Assembly: GCA_023375785.1 (NCBI GenBank)
Contig: SZWC01001172.1
Coordinates: 151,411 to 215,410, forward strand
DNA: 64,000 nt
Origin: Penium margaritaceum
Lineage: Eukaryota > Streptophyta > Zygnematophyceae > Desmidiales > Peniaceae
Direction: 5' to 3'
A model generated the notes under the pieces. That model was not told where the DNA came from, made no database searches, and saw only the letters and a list, made by a program, of their open reading frames with translations. Positions 38,172 to 49,231 of the stretch are shown here, one piece after another (positions within the stretch are counted from its first letter, which is position 1; the number at the start of each line of letters is the position of its first letter). Made by a program: the position numbers and the translations under genes.

Positions 38172-39404
38172 TGATGCCCCCAATTCTGCCGCTCCCTTGA
38201 TTTTTCCGCGGATGAGAACTCTCCGCGAAACCCCGCGGATTACTCTTTCTACTACTATGAGTTGACTAGAGATGCTCAGCGAGGTGCGGCTATCACCCCT
38301 AGTCTAGAGGTCACTCCGCGGACCACAAGTCATGGACTACTGCGGCTGCACCCTATGATAAGTATCTCTCCGCGGACTACTGGAATGCAACAACCCACAA
38401 AGGAAGATCCCAACTATTAGCTATGTCGCGGATCACAGTTTCACTCCTGCGTAGGTACCTCATCGATGAATGACGCTCCGCGTTCCACTTCTTCCCACAC
38501 GGGAGTCCACCACCTCGTGGCGTCCGACTCCTCTCCGCGGAACCCAGTTCCGCGGCCGTGTGTAAGCAAGGGACACCGCCGGCAGCCCACCTCAATCGGA
38601 CTTTTGGTTCTTTACGCGCCTACTCCCATAGTCCGCGGACTGGACTCCAAGAGTTTACTGAAGGCAAGAGGGCAATGGGCGGAACACCGAAATGTGAGTA
38701 GGTCAATGACTTTGATAAAGCTGATGGCGGAGTACATGGAATGCTCTGCAAGACAAGCAAGTCTGAGTTGCGATCTTTCTACTGCTAGCGAGGCCCCTTT
38801 TCTACTCGGGACTCCGCGCGGCGTGTCTACACGCCGACGGTCTCATCCCTCTCACATCCTCCTACTCCTACTCGGACTCCACGCGGTGCGGCTACGCACC
38901 GCAGGTCTCGTCCCACACGCTGTCTTCTCTACTGGTCACTTTCTTCAACCGCGGTTCGTACACGCGGTTCTTCGTGTTCTTCCTTGAATCTTCGTCTGCT
39001 GATGTGCGTCTCTCGAGGTTCCTCCGTAATTGATGCTTAGTCGCTTGTGTTGATTGGTCGTTTCTCCTCTGATTGCTTAATTCCTCCGCAGTTCGGCCTG
39101 CGCTTTGTTAGTAGCCGCGGATCATGCTTCGGCTTGTCCCTGTTTCCTTCGCACCGCGGCATTTCCCTTCACTGCTTCCCGCCTAGCCACCAATCCTTTG
39201 GCCGAGAGGAACCGGTGCAAACGAACATTCGTCTGCGGCGACCCTTCCACCGGTGCCCTGCCCCCTGCTTTCCCGGATCCGCGCCTACCCCTCGCTCAAC
39301 CGCATCCGCGGGAGCCAGCATACCATGCGCGGATCCTTTGCCTCCCTGACTCCTGTTTCGCCGATTGCTTCTTCCGCGGAGCTGCGGCAGGATTGTGTGT
39401 GACA
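38172..39404 (-). repeat. LTR of element C, 3' LTR by orientation
   Basis: 1233 bp, on the minus strand starting TGTCACACACAATCC and ending GGGGGCATCA. It matches 51785-53017 over the full length. It is preceded on the plus-strand left by 190-bp satellite and followed on the right by the purine tract. It holds twelve CCGCGG sites, some in longer palindromes such as AGTCCGCGGACT at 38630-38641. Confidence 0.9.
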
Positions 39405-39432
39405 CTGATGCGCCCAACCCCCCCCCCCATTT
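39405..39432 (-). other. Polypurine (poly-G) tract of element C
   Basis: On the minus strand AAAATG and eleven G, then TTGGGCGCATCAG, directly precede the TGTCACAC LTR start. This is the position and composition expected of the plus-strand primer tract. Confidence 0.75.
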
Positions 39433-39455
39433 TCGAGACTCTGTCCCAGAGTCTC

Positions 39456-41306
39456 TCAGCGTGCCTTCTGCGTGAAGTACTTGTGGGGCTTGGGGCGACC
39501 CCGCTCCTGGCACGGCCTGCAGTATTTCTCCACCGCTCCTCCCCTCCGCTTGAGCTTCACCGCGCATTCATCATGGACGAATAGCCGGCATCCCTCACAC
39601 CGCGCTCCGATTGTGGGCGCACTGACCAAGTGCTTGCAAGAGGAGCAGTGTGGCGCGCGCTCATACTTTTGGCAGCTTGAGCATCGGTAGATCCGCGTGC
39701 CTTCGCTGCTCCATCCTACCTCTTTGACGCAGGACTCATGTGCCAGGTCACCGCAGTGTTCGCACCGGTAGACTGTCCCCTCAAGCCGGCCAAGGCAGTT
39801 GTCTCCTGTACAGAGGCGCTTGTTGGAGAACGTCCACTTCATCCTCCGCGGCTTGCTGCAGCAGTTGCTACAGGTCCAGATGCCCTCCTTGCCGCGTTTG
39901 CCACACCGCAGGTGGCACATGGTTCGACACATGCCGCAGGGTTTGCCGAACTCGGTCAGCTCTGTTTCACATCCTTCGCAGAGTGGGGCCAGAGTATCAG
40001 TAGCGTAGGATAGTGAGGCCCCTGCTTCCACGATTTCCGCTCCCACACACCTCTGGCATTGTCCGGCCCATATCGAGCTGCCCGTCACCAAGCAGCTTTG
40101 ATGAGCCATTCGTCCACACTTGGTGCAACGTTCCCCTGTGCGGACAGCCTTTATGCATGTGGGGCAGTTTTCTGCGGTAGGTACGGGCAGGTCCTGTTCA
40201 TCCTCATCCTCTGAGTCGACCTCCTCTCCTTCTGCGGTGACACGCGTCGGCTTCCGGATCCCGAGTTCTCGTTCGATTTCTTGGCGGCACCTCCGGCACT
40301 TCCTTGGCCCGCTCCGTTCCCTTTTCGCATTCCGCGGCTGCTCCAGGCACTCGTCGCATATTCTTCGGTGGCATCCCTCACTGTCCTGCACCCGTCTGCC
40401 CCAGCGGTGCCCACATTGTACACACGTCTGGCGTGTCTTCTCCTTCTGGGCCTGCTCCGCCGCTGCCATCCAACCTGCCTCTTGCCAGTGCCGCATGGTG
40501 GCTCCCGTCACTGTGCGTGGCCCTTGCCGCTTCCCTGCTGCATCCTCCTCCTCCTCCTCTTCCTCATCAGGGTCCCATCCTCCTCGCGCCCCTCCTCCCT
40601 CAGAGCCTGGGCCGGCTCCGCTGCCGGAACCTGGGCCGGCTTCGCCGCCTTTCTCTTTCCGCTCCGCTTCTTCCCCTTGGTCTTCACTCATGCACCGCAA
40701 ACAGGTGCGGTTCCAACCAATACAGCTCTTGGCCAACCCCTGATGCACGGGTTGGTCACAGACGCGGCAGATGACTTTCAGGAGCTTCTCCTCGGGCAGG
40801 TTCTCCCCGCAGACAGCGCAGGGCCCCGTATAGGCAGCCAGGGCGCGGGGGCTAATGGGGACGTTCTTTCGCGGAGCATCAGCAACTCCTTGTGGGGTAA
40901 CCTCTCTGCTGTCCGTCTGTTGTGATCTTGACTGCTGCTGTTCAGGTTGCTCCGGTTGTTCCTGTGGCTCCTGTTGCTCCTGCTGCTCGTGCACCGCGCG
41001 TCTTTCTTTTGCGGAGACCTCTTGCACATCAGAGCCGTCCGTTGGTTCCTCCGGAGGTTCCTGGCTCCACACTTCCTCCTGCTCTGACACCTGGGTCTCG
41101 CATTGTTCCAGTACCTCCTCCGCGCGCCATCCCCTTGATCCCGTGCGCGCCTCCAGCGGAGGGAGTTCTCCACCTGTGCCGGGTATGTGCGTCTGCCAGG
41201 CCGGGGGTAGCAGAACAAACTCTGTTGCAAGATAGCTCCGCTCACTGAACCCATTTGGCCCTTCCAACCACACTCGTCCCGCGTCCACTGCGGCCACGCG
41301 ATACAC
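39456..41306 (-). pseudogene. Element C frame with PHD-like zinc modules
   Basis: A 616-residue open stretch lies downstream of integrase. Residues 1-40 (RVWLEGPNGF, FVLLPP) continue a beta-rich stretch, upstream of which the minus strand reads LVYLRPFSG, like the SH3-type end of gypsy integrases. Residues 60-150 are Glu/Gln-rich. Four modules fit the C4HC3 PHD spacing: 381-420 (C381, C384, C394, C397, H402, C405, C417, C420), 443-482, 499-545 and 554-599. A variant module lies at 163-205 and an irregular Cys/His cluster at 295-340, with acidic runs between them. PHD fingers in known proteins bind histone tails or other chromatin features, so a role in target choice or host chromatin contact is an inference. 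Alternatives are nucleic-acid binding or another cross-brace zinc fold. The stretch lies between the integrase and the purine tract, so it belongs to the element. Confidence 0.75.
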
Positions 41307-41396
41307 CTGCCGCGCCTCTTCCGGTTCACGCCCTGTACCGGAGAAGGGGCGGAGGTAGACCAGGTTCCCTTCCTCAATCGCCCCATGGTTGAGGCG

Positions 41397-41747
41397 TCAG
41401 TTGGCAACATCACATCCGCGCCAAGCTGAAACCGATGCTCTGAGACGTGCCTCTGCCCTCACCGCGGCGGTTTTCTGGCATCGCAATCGGTACCATTCCT
41501 GCACTTCTTTGTCCCTTGCCAGCTCTCGCTCCTTCTCTGAGCCTCCTTCTTGCTGCTGCTCGGGGTCCAGTGGCAGCAGTAGTGGAGGCTGCAGCATGCC
41601 AAGTGCCGCGCGCGGAGGCTGCCCGAAGAGAAGGGCGTGTGGCGAAAATGTGGTGGCGCGGCTACGGGTGATGTTGATGAAGTGAGCGGTCTTCTTGAGG
41701 GTCTCCCCCCAGTCTGTGGCCTCCGCGGTGGCCACTGCTCGCTCCAA
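41397..41747 (-). pseudogene. Ty3/gypsy integrase, C-terminal core segment (fossil)
   Basis: The minus-strand stretch ERAVATAEATDW followed by TLKKTAHFINITRSRATTFS and SPHALLFGQPPR matches the end of a gypsy integrase core, where the helix after the third catalytic acid leads into (T)xxSPxxLxYGxxPR. It is followed by a charged helix (EKERELARDKEVQEWYRLR). It sits between the main integrase core and the zinc-module frame. Confidence 0.7.
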
Positions 41748-41789
41748 GATCTCGTGTAGCCGCTCGACCTGGCCCTGGGATTGGGGTCG

Positions 41790-42530
41790 TTACCGTCCAG
41801 AATGCATATGCTGCACTCCCCATTCCGCGAGCTCTTCACGGAACGCTCCTGCAAATTCAGTGCCGTTGTCACTATGCACCACGCGACATCCTCCGAACTT
41901 GTAGAACACCTCTTCCCTGATGAAGCGTGCCGCGCGCTCCGAGGATTTGTCGGGAACAGCCCGGACCCACATGTACTTGGTGGAATGATCCACCGCTGCA
42001 ATCCAATAGCGCTCTCCTTGGGCGCGGCGAGGGCGAGGTCCGTGGAAGTCGATGATGATGCGGTCTAACGGCTCGCCGATGGGGGAAGGTAGGAAGAGCG
42101 GCATGTCCCGCGGCGTTATTTTGCGGTGGCGTTCACATGGAGCACAGTGTTGCACCACGTCTTTCACCATTGCCAGGAGGTTTGGTATGTGCAGGATGGG
42201 GGTGAGACACTCCTTGAGTGCCTGGACGCCAGTGTGGTTGTGTTGATGGTATGCCTCGACCACCGCGCGTTGCAAGGTGGGTGGGGGCACCCAGAGGACC
42301 TGTGGCTTGGTCCGCCACAGACGGCCACCTTCCCACGCATAGTGTTCGCAGGTATGGGCGAGATCATCTTTCTTCCTTCTGTCATATTCCACCCCCATCC
42401 GCGCCCCCAGGTCCTTATACACCTTGTCCGCCTCCTCCTTCTGTTGTTCCCTGGTTGTGGCGCGGAGCAGGATGTGCGCGGCTTGCCAGATCCTCCAGTC
42501 CTGTGTCTTGACGGGCTTCTCCTTCACCAC
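41790..42530 (-). pseudogene. Ty3/gypsy integrase, zinc-binding domain and catalytic core (fossil)
   Basis: A 246-residue stretch on the minus strand. Around residues 94-137 it has the H2C2 zinc domain (HQHNHTG...HCAPCERHR). The core follows with PIGEPLDRIIIDFHGP (first catalytic Asp), YWIAAVDHSTKYMWVRAVP, and VVHSDNGTEFAG (second catalytic Asp). In this class the enzyme inserts the DNA copy into the host genome. The domain is separated from RNase H by a very large extra frame, which is unusual for Ty3/gypsy elements, where integrase normally follows RNase H closely. Confidence 0.85.
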
Positions 42531-42533
42531 CTT

Positions 42534-42857
42534 TCACGCGGAGGCTTCTCCCTTCTTCTTATTCTTTTCCTTTTCCAACGCTGGTAGCCCCTGGGCCCGC
42601 CTCGCGTCTTGTTCTTCCTTCATTGTCTGCAGACGCCGTTGGTTTTTCTCGTCATAGACGGGGGGCTCCCTGTCCCAACTGTCCGGGGCGGGGAAGATGC
42701 GCATGATCCCTACCGCGCGGAGTTCCCCTTCATCCCACTGGCTTCGCAGCGTTGTTTCTGGCACCGTTCCAGACCGCCGGCCTCGTGCTCCGCGGACCTC
42801 TCCTGCCTCTGGTTCTGCCTTCTGTTCTGAGGCTGCCTCGGGGAGTCGCAGCAGGCC
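42534..42857 (-). other. Charged linker region before integrase
   Basis: The minus strand encodes a Lys/Glu/Arg-rich stretch (EEQDARRAQGLPALEKEKNK and similar) with no recognisable domain, between the large extra frame and integrase. It may be the tail of one or the start of the other. Confidence 0.4.
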
Positions 42858-45800
42858 TCATCCCTTCATGATGGGTTGATCTTCATCAGGTGATGGTGAC
42901 TCGCTGAGTTCGGAGATCAGTACCCCTCCTGCCTTCCGCTTCACCGTTGTCACCGCGGCACCCTCTTCAATCCCCTGCTTGTGTTGTGGTGTGGCACCCG
43001 CGCCCCCCAGGAGGGGTTGAAGTTGCGCCGGGACTGATCCAGCCGGCAATGGTACGTTGCGGGACACTTCCAGGAGCAGCTCCATTGCCTGAGCGACGCT
43101 CCGCTGAACCTGCGCGAGCTGTTCCAAGTCGACGGGCTGACCCATTCCTGGGGTGGGGCGGGTTTGTTTACTGCGCTTGGCGGGGGTGATGGTTATGGAG
43201 CTGTCCTCAATGGCCCGCTTCCCTTTTTCCTTGCGATGTGATGTTGGTGTGGTCTCCGCAGACGGTGTCTGTTTCTTTGCGGCGGAATCCTTTTGCGGCT
43301 CAGCCTCCCGGCTAATTGGCGCCGCGTGAGCTGGGACCGCCTGCCCCCGGGAAGCCGCGAATGCTGTAGCTCTTCTGGCGGCACGCTGGAGTTTGGCTCT
43401 TCTGTCGAGTAGAGCCGGGGACAGAGTCAGTTGTGGGGTGTTCTTCCGCGCTCCTCCTCTGGCCGCCGCCGCTTTGGCGAGCACGTCCTGATCTTGATTC
43501 CTGCTTTCCCCTTGTGCCTCCTTCTGCCGCTCTGCTGTCTGTGCCTCTGCTGCTTGTTGTGCCGCGGTTACCGCCTCTCCTGCGCCTGCTGCCTCTTCCT
43601 CCAGAGCGGTTTTCGCCTCTTGTCCTGTTATGTCCACTCCGACGCCGCGTTCCGCGGCTGCAACTACTGCTTTTATCATAGCTTCTACCTCCTGCGCCGC
43701 CTTTTGTTCCGCTGCAACTTCTTCCTTCCGCCTCCGTTCTTCCGCCATCTTCTGCCAAAGTACCCGCAGTCGCTCCCTCATGCTTGTGAGCTCTGAGGAG
43801 TCGCGGAGATACTCTTGCGCCTCTTCGATTTCACTGTGGGTGCGGTTCTTTTCCTCGCGGCACACGTTGACTGCTTCACGGGCCCAGTGACGTACTGCTT
43901 CTTCTGTTAGTGCTGTGCGAGTTCCCTGAAGGGATTTCCATAACCCTTCCGCTACCTCCGTCACGGCCCGCTGGCGCGTGGCATTGTCTTGAGTCAGCCG
44001 CCAGGCGTTGGCGATGGCGGTGAACCAATGCTCATGCTGCTGCTCTGCCGCGGAGAAGGCTGCCAACTCTGCTGTTGTGTACTGCAGTCCCCACCTGTGG
44101 GAGGTAAGCCCAAATAGGTAGCCCCACCTCCACATTTCCGCTGTTGCCTTGCAGTCCGGTGCTTCCATTGTTCCTGTCGGCATGCGGGCGGCGTGGTATA
44201 TCGTGAGTGCCCGGGCATGCTCCTGAAGTAGATGCACATAGCGGCGTGTGGGATCCGCGGTTTGGTCACGGCGGACCAGGAGCCACCATTCGTGGGCAGC
44301 ATCCACATTGCGGTCAGGTTGTACCGTGTCCAGGAGCGTTGCCACACCCGCCATGGCCTGCGCTGGACGAAGGTTGAGGAGGTCGCGGAGCACCAAGAGG
44401 AGATGCTCGGCCCCCGCCGTTTCCAGCAACTGTACCTGTCGTGCCAGCGACCCTAAAGCGAGGGCAGTCTTGGCCGCGCCCTTCAGCGCCACCTGCCAGG
44501 CGGGGTTGAAGAAGGAGTCCCCCAGGTTTGCGCGGACTGCCTCCGGGAGTTCGTCGAGTAGGTGGATGATCACGCTGCTCACCACGTCCAGCAGGTAATC
44601 AGTCTTGGGATGATCTCCACTGTCCCCAGAGCTTTCCTCCAGACATGTCCGCGCGCCCTCCATGATTGTGCCGGCGCTGAGTAAGGGGCGTAGGGTTCCG
44701 TGTGAGGCCGGTGGAGAGGAGGAATGCGCGGTTGGTGCAGATGGGCCGGACGGTGGCGGTGCTCTTGCAACTGTCATCACCACCGGGGATGCAGTCGGAC
44801 TAGATGGCGGAGGCGTACTGGGCGATGCTGCCATTGCTGCGGTAAGGATTGGTGCCGGGGGTGCCCCAGGAGATGCTGTCTCATTTGGTGCCGCGGAATG
44901 GCCTGTTGCCGGAAGTCCGGGTAGTGTTGCTGCTTCGAATGCCGCTGAGGCTTTTGGTGCCGCAGGAGGGCCTGGTGCCGGCGAGGCCTCAGATGTCGCC
45001 GCTCCTGCTGTTGCCGCAGGAGTCGGGCCCGGAGGGGCTCCAGGTGATGCTACTCCTGCCGCGGACGGGCCTGATGCTGGAGGTGCTCCTGGGATTGCAC
45101 CCGATGCCGCTACCGCTGGTGACGCGGATCGTCTTGCACTCGTTGTAACACGGCCCGTGGGTTGTCGTCCAAGGGTCCGTCTCGTGGCACGCTCACCCCC
45201 CCCCCCGTTCGAGGACGCGGACCCCGTGCCAGAAGGGCGAGCCATGGTGGATGCTGTTCCGCGGGTGTTGTTGGAATTGCGCGTAACACGACGGGTGAAC
45301 TGGGTCCCAGAAGCGTGCGGCGTGAGGACCATAGGGGGAAGGACGGAGAGTGGTCGAGCCGAAGTGAAGAGCGGGGTGAACGATCGAATGCCGGCTGCAA
45401 AAATAAGACTGAGAATGCCCGCTCCGAGCAATATATCCACATGGCGCAGCGCGAGCCAGTCGGCTGCCAGGAGCATGTCATATGTGCGGACGGCACATAC
45501 CTGCACGGTATGTGGTGCATGCACGTTGGCTACCTGGATAGGCAGGGCCTCGATCTGTCCAATGGGTGCATCGATGGCTCCGGTGGAGATGGAGAAGCGG
45601 AGTCGAGTGGGAATGATGAGGTGATCAAGACACAGGGTGCGGGCCATCCGCAGCGCGATTGTAGTATGGGTGGCGCCGGTGTCCACGATGGCCACGAACT
45701 TACGGCCACACACCCAGACGTAACACCATGCCACGTGGATGTCGGTTGGCGGTGGTGGACCGTTGGTCAGCGGTGTGGGGGTCCACGTGCATGATGCTTG

Positions 45801-46127
45801 GCAAGCCTCCTCCCGGATGCGGGAATGTGTTGTGACAATTGCATGGGCCACCATGCAGACCCCTGTATCACGGGTGAGGGTGCAAGAGAAGCGGATGCCG
45901 ACGGGGAAGAGGGAGGGGTTGCAGGATGAAAACAGCGCCTGGAGTCGTTCCGCAGATGTGGGGGAGTGGAGAAGGAAATCGACCAAGGAGAGGGGGTGCC
46001 GCGTGTCAAGAAGAGGGGAGGCAGTGGGTGGAGGGGTCGTTGAAGAAGAAGTGATGGCCACCGGTGCGGTTGTGGGAGTCAGGCGGGACGACGGCTGAGA
46101 GGGAATGTGTGCTGCGACGTCCTCCAA
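42858..46127 (-). pseudogene. Element C extra frame: second protease-like region, low-complexity part and helical tail
   Basis: About 1089 residues are open on the minus strand, and the frame stays open for some 70 codons further upstream (REFTEEESAVAYQLL, RRFNPDIRGWTLEDV). Residues 130-245 contain an aspartic-protease-like region (VWVCGRKFVAIVDTGATHT, with DTG at 149-151, then RTYDMLLAADWLAL). It parallels the region in the upstream polyprotein frame (VWICGRKFLAIIDTGGTHT, RTYDVLLGMDYLLP). The similarity reaches back to LVDFLLHSP/FFDFLRLHP and RGWTLEDVA/RGWDLQEAA. Residues 270-480 are Ala/Pro/Ser/Thr-rich. Residues 500-900 are largely helical and charged, coiled-coil-like, and the tail has basic clusters (HRKEKGKRAI, PAKRSKQ) that resemble nuclear localisation signals. 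I do not recognise the tail as a known family. The frame lies between RNase H and integrase. Confidence 0.75.
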
Positions 46128-46364
46128 CGTCCAGCCGCGGATGTCAGGGTTGAAGCGGCGGGCAAGCTGAAGACCGGTATCGGCGAGAGCAGGGAGGATC
46201 TCCGCGGTGCCCAGCCATTCAACAGGCTCCAGTTCGGATAGAAGTTGGTATGCGACCGCGGATTCTTCCTCCGTGAACTCACGAGCAACACCCTCCCACT
46301 GGGGCTCAGCATCCGCGGGTGGGGAGGCGTCTGCGCGGAGAGACTCTTGTAGGTTGTCCTGGGN

Positions 46365-48934
46365 CCCTCATGGTTTTGCGTCGTGAGCAGCCACTGCAAC
46401 GCCTGGTGATCCGTCAGGACCGTGAAAGGCTTGCCATTCTTGATGTAGTCGCGGAAGTGTTGGAGGGCCCACAACACAGCCAAGCACTCACCTTTCACTG
46501 GTGGATAGTTCCGCTCACCATCAGTGAGGGCGCGGCTGGCATATGCAATCACCCGCTGAACCGGTTCCTGGACCGACTGTGAAAGTACAGCACCAAGGCC
46601 GTCCCGCAACCAGTCGGTCGTGATAGCGAAGGGAAGGTTGAAGTCAGGGAACTCCAACATGGGTACCGTAACCAGGCGGTGTTTGATTTCCGCCCGAGCA
46701 GCCGCACACTCCGGACTCCAATCAAACGGGATGTCCTCATGAGTCAACTGCTGAAGCGGGCGGATGATGCGTGCGTGGTCGCGGACGAACTTGTGGTAGA
46801 AGGAGACGAAGCCTACGAAGATTTTGACCTGTCCCGCAGTAGTGGGTTGTCGCCATTCCTGAACGGCGGCAATCTTTGCAGGGTCAGTTTTAATGCCGTC
46901 AGCACTCATGACAAAGCCCAAGAATTCCATCTCCGCAGCACCAATGGAATACTTGGCAGCCTTGAGTTTAAGGTTTGCAGCGCGGAGTGCAGTGAAGACG
47001 ACGGAGAGGGAGGAGAAGAGGTCCTCAAAGCTGTGAGCAGCAACCATGATATCATCGATGTAGCAGCTCACGTTGGGAATGCCGCGGAGGGTGGAGTCCA
47101 TTACACGCTGGAACGTGGCGCTGGCATTACGGAGACCGAATGGCATGCGGGTGAAGGCGTAGAGGCCTTCAGGGGTGACAAAGGCTGTTTTGATAATGGA
47201 GTCCGGGTGCATGGGAACGGCGTGGAAGGCTGCTTTGACATCGAGTTTCGCAAACCATCCGCGCCCCTGTTGACGCTCCTGGATGTCGACGATCAGCGGC
47301 ATGGGGTAGGCGTCTTCCTCGGTGACACGATTGAGGTCGCGAAAGTTGACACAGAAGCGTTTGGAGCCGTCTGGCTTTCCAACGATGACCAAGTTAGCGC
47401 GCCACGGACTGACGATGGGCACGATCACGCCTTGCGCCTTTAATTCTGCGAGACCGTCATTGATGATCTGCTCTTGGTCAGGAAGGATTTGGCGGACCTT
47501 CTGTTTCACCGCGGGAGCTGATCCGGTGTTGATGACATGGGAGGCGTTGACCGCCCCAAGGTCTGTTGCAGACCTAGCGAAGATATCAGCAAAAGAATCC
47601 AGCAAGTCCCCGAAGTCCTGCTTCTGGGATGGTGAGAGACGGGGGTGAAGGATATGGTCCCACCGCGGCGGCGGACATGGCAGTTGCTCACGTATGGGGT
47701 AGAAGTCATCATCCTCATCCAGGGGAAGGCCTGGTCCGAATGCATGCTCGCCTTGCTGCCACAGCCCCAGAAGGGTGGCACGCATCCCTGCTTCCGCATG
47801 TTCCGCGGAAAGCTCACGCCACTCCGCAACAGGGAGCTGTTCCGCATCCAAGATATCATCCACCGGTGTTAGGTTGCTCAGGGAACGTGCGGTAGCATCT
47901 TCCTGTGCCGCATCAGTGAGTGAGAAGGCTGGGGCCTCGGCTACTGGCACTGTGACACGGTCACCCACAGTGATGAGGGCGTAGTCTTTCGTGCCCGTGG
48001 TGGATGTAAGCTGCATGACACCCAAGGAAAACAGGAGGTTGCCACGTCGTGGAAGGAGGTAGTCCATGCCCAGGAGAACATCGTAGGTCCGCGCCTGGGT
48101 CACTTGGACATCCACTGGTTCATGCAGGGTGCCCACCTGCAAGGGCAAGCCTTGGACTTCACCATCCCCATAATCGAGCCCTCCCGCGGAGTTACTGAAC
48201 AGCCGCCTTGTTGGGATGACGCGGTCTGCCCATCCAATGAGACAGAGGACGCGGAAGGCCACAATAGTGTGGGTTCCCCCGGTGTCAATGATGGCCAGGA
48301 ACTTGCGGCCACAGATCCAGACCACACAACAGGCCACTTCGTAGTGGCGATCGTCACGTCGGGGAGGTTCCAAAGGTTGAGGTGCCCATCCCCATTCTAT
48401 TTCTTCTGTAGTTAATGCAGGTGGCATTTCTGCCACAACGCGTCGGGTGTTCTGAATACCATGGGGCGGAGTGGTGCAGGCAAGAGAGATACCCACAGCC
48501 TGGAGGCGATGATTGGCGCTAGCAAATTCCTCTCGGAGCCGCGGAGCCAGTTTGGGATGAAGACGAAGGAAGTCAAAGAAGTTGACAGAGGCAATGGGGG
48601 TGGTGAAGAGTTTGTGGACCGGATCAGCGGAATCTGCTGCAGGGGTGGGGATAGGTCGAGACGCAGGTGAGTTGGTCGCAACCGCTACCGCAGGCGTGAA
48701 ATGAGGTTGGCGGCGCTTCTCTGGGGGTCGCATGGAGCGGGCAGTGATGGCTTCCTGTAGCTGGGCCTCGGCCGCTTCCGCTTGTCGACGCAGATCGTCC
48801 TGCAACTGCGCAGCCTCCTGCAGATCCCACCCACGGAGTTTGATCCGTCGGGCACGTGTGATGAGCTCTGCTTCCGCAGGTGTAGGTGCCACTTTGGTTG
48901 TTTCGTCCTCTGCCATTGGCAAGCCTAGCTTCAC
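46365..48934 (-). pseudogene. Ty3/gypsy protease, reverse transcriptase and RNase H region (fossil)
   Basis: A minus-strand frame of about 855 residues. Domains in order: a helical Glu/Arg-rich start (20-70); a retropepsin-like protease around residues 195-310 with DTG at 217-219 and YDVLLGMDYL; and RT around 470-690 with KVRQILPDQEQII, VGKPDGSKRFCVNFRDLNRV, LDVKAAFHAVPMHP, MPFGLRNASATFQRVMD and the catalytic YIDD at 625-628. RNase H follows around 765-855 with AITTDW, QRVIAYASRALTDGERNYP, KGECLAVLWALQHFRDYI and LTDHQALQWLL. In this family the three enzymes mature the polyprotein, copy the RNA and remove it. The RT-RNase H type is clearly Ty3/gypsy. Confidence 0.9.
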
Positions 48935-48939
48935 GTTGC

Positions 48940-49230
48940 AAGCACCGGCTGCGGGATTCTGCTGCGGATCTGGCAGAAGGCCCTGACCCGCTCCCTGAGC
49001 CGCCTTGTCCTATCCCGTGGGTGGCGGGTTCAGTGGCTGTGGCTGTTGTTGCTGCTGTGGCGGATGCTGCTGCTGTTGGCCGGGCCACATCTGGTTGTAA
49101 TACTGCTGCCACTGCTGGACCATGGGGTCCTGAGAAGCTGGTTCAGGGCGCGGAGCTGCTTGTCTCTTGTGAGGGCTGTCCCGCGCGATGTGTTCCAGGC
49201 TTTGGCACATGTAACAGGCTTTTGGTTTCT
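48940..49230 (-). pseudogene. Gag C-terminal zinc-knuckle region, element C (fossil)
   Basis: The minus strand near 49150-49215 reads CQSLEHIARDSPHKRQ, preceded by KPK and another Cys, a knuckle-like CxxC...H pattern at the place where Gag nucleocapsid motifs occur. It is followed by a Gln/Pro-rich stretch (QQQHPPQQQQQPQPL) leading to the polyprotein frame. Confidence 0.5.
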
Positions 49231-49231
49231 A

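Noticed and set aside
39456-41306. PHD-like frame as a host chromatin gene
   Set aside because: It is flanked by integrase on one side and the polypurine tract and LTR on the other, on the element's coding strand. A captured host gene fragment remains possible as its ultimate origin.
42858-46127. Large frame as a host structural or nuclear gene
   Set aside because: It lies between the LTRs of element C on the same strand as the other element parts and contains a protease-like region related to that of the element itself.
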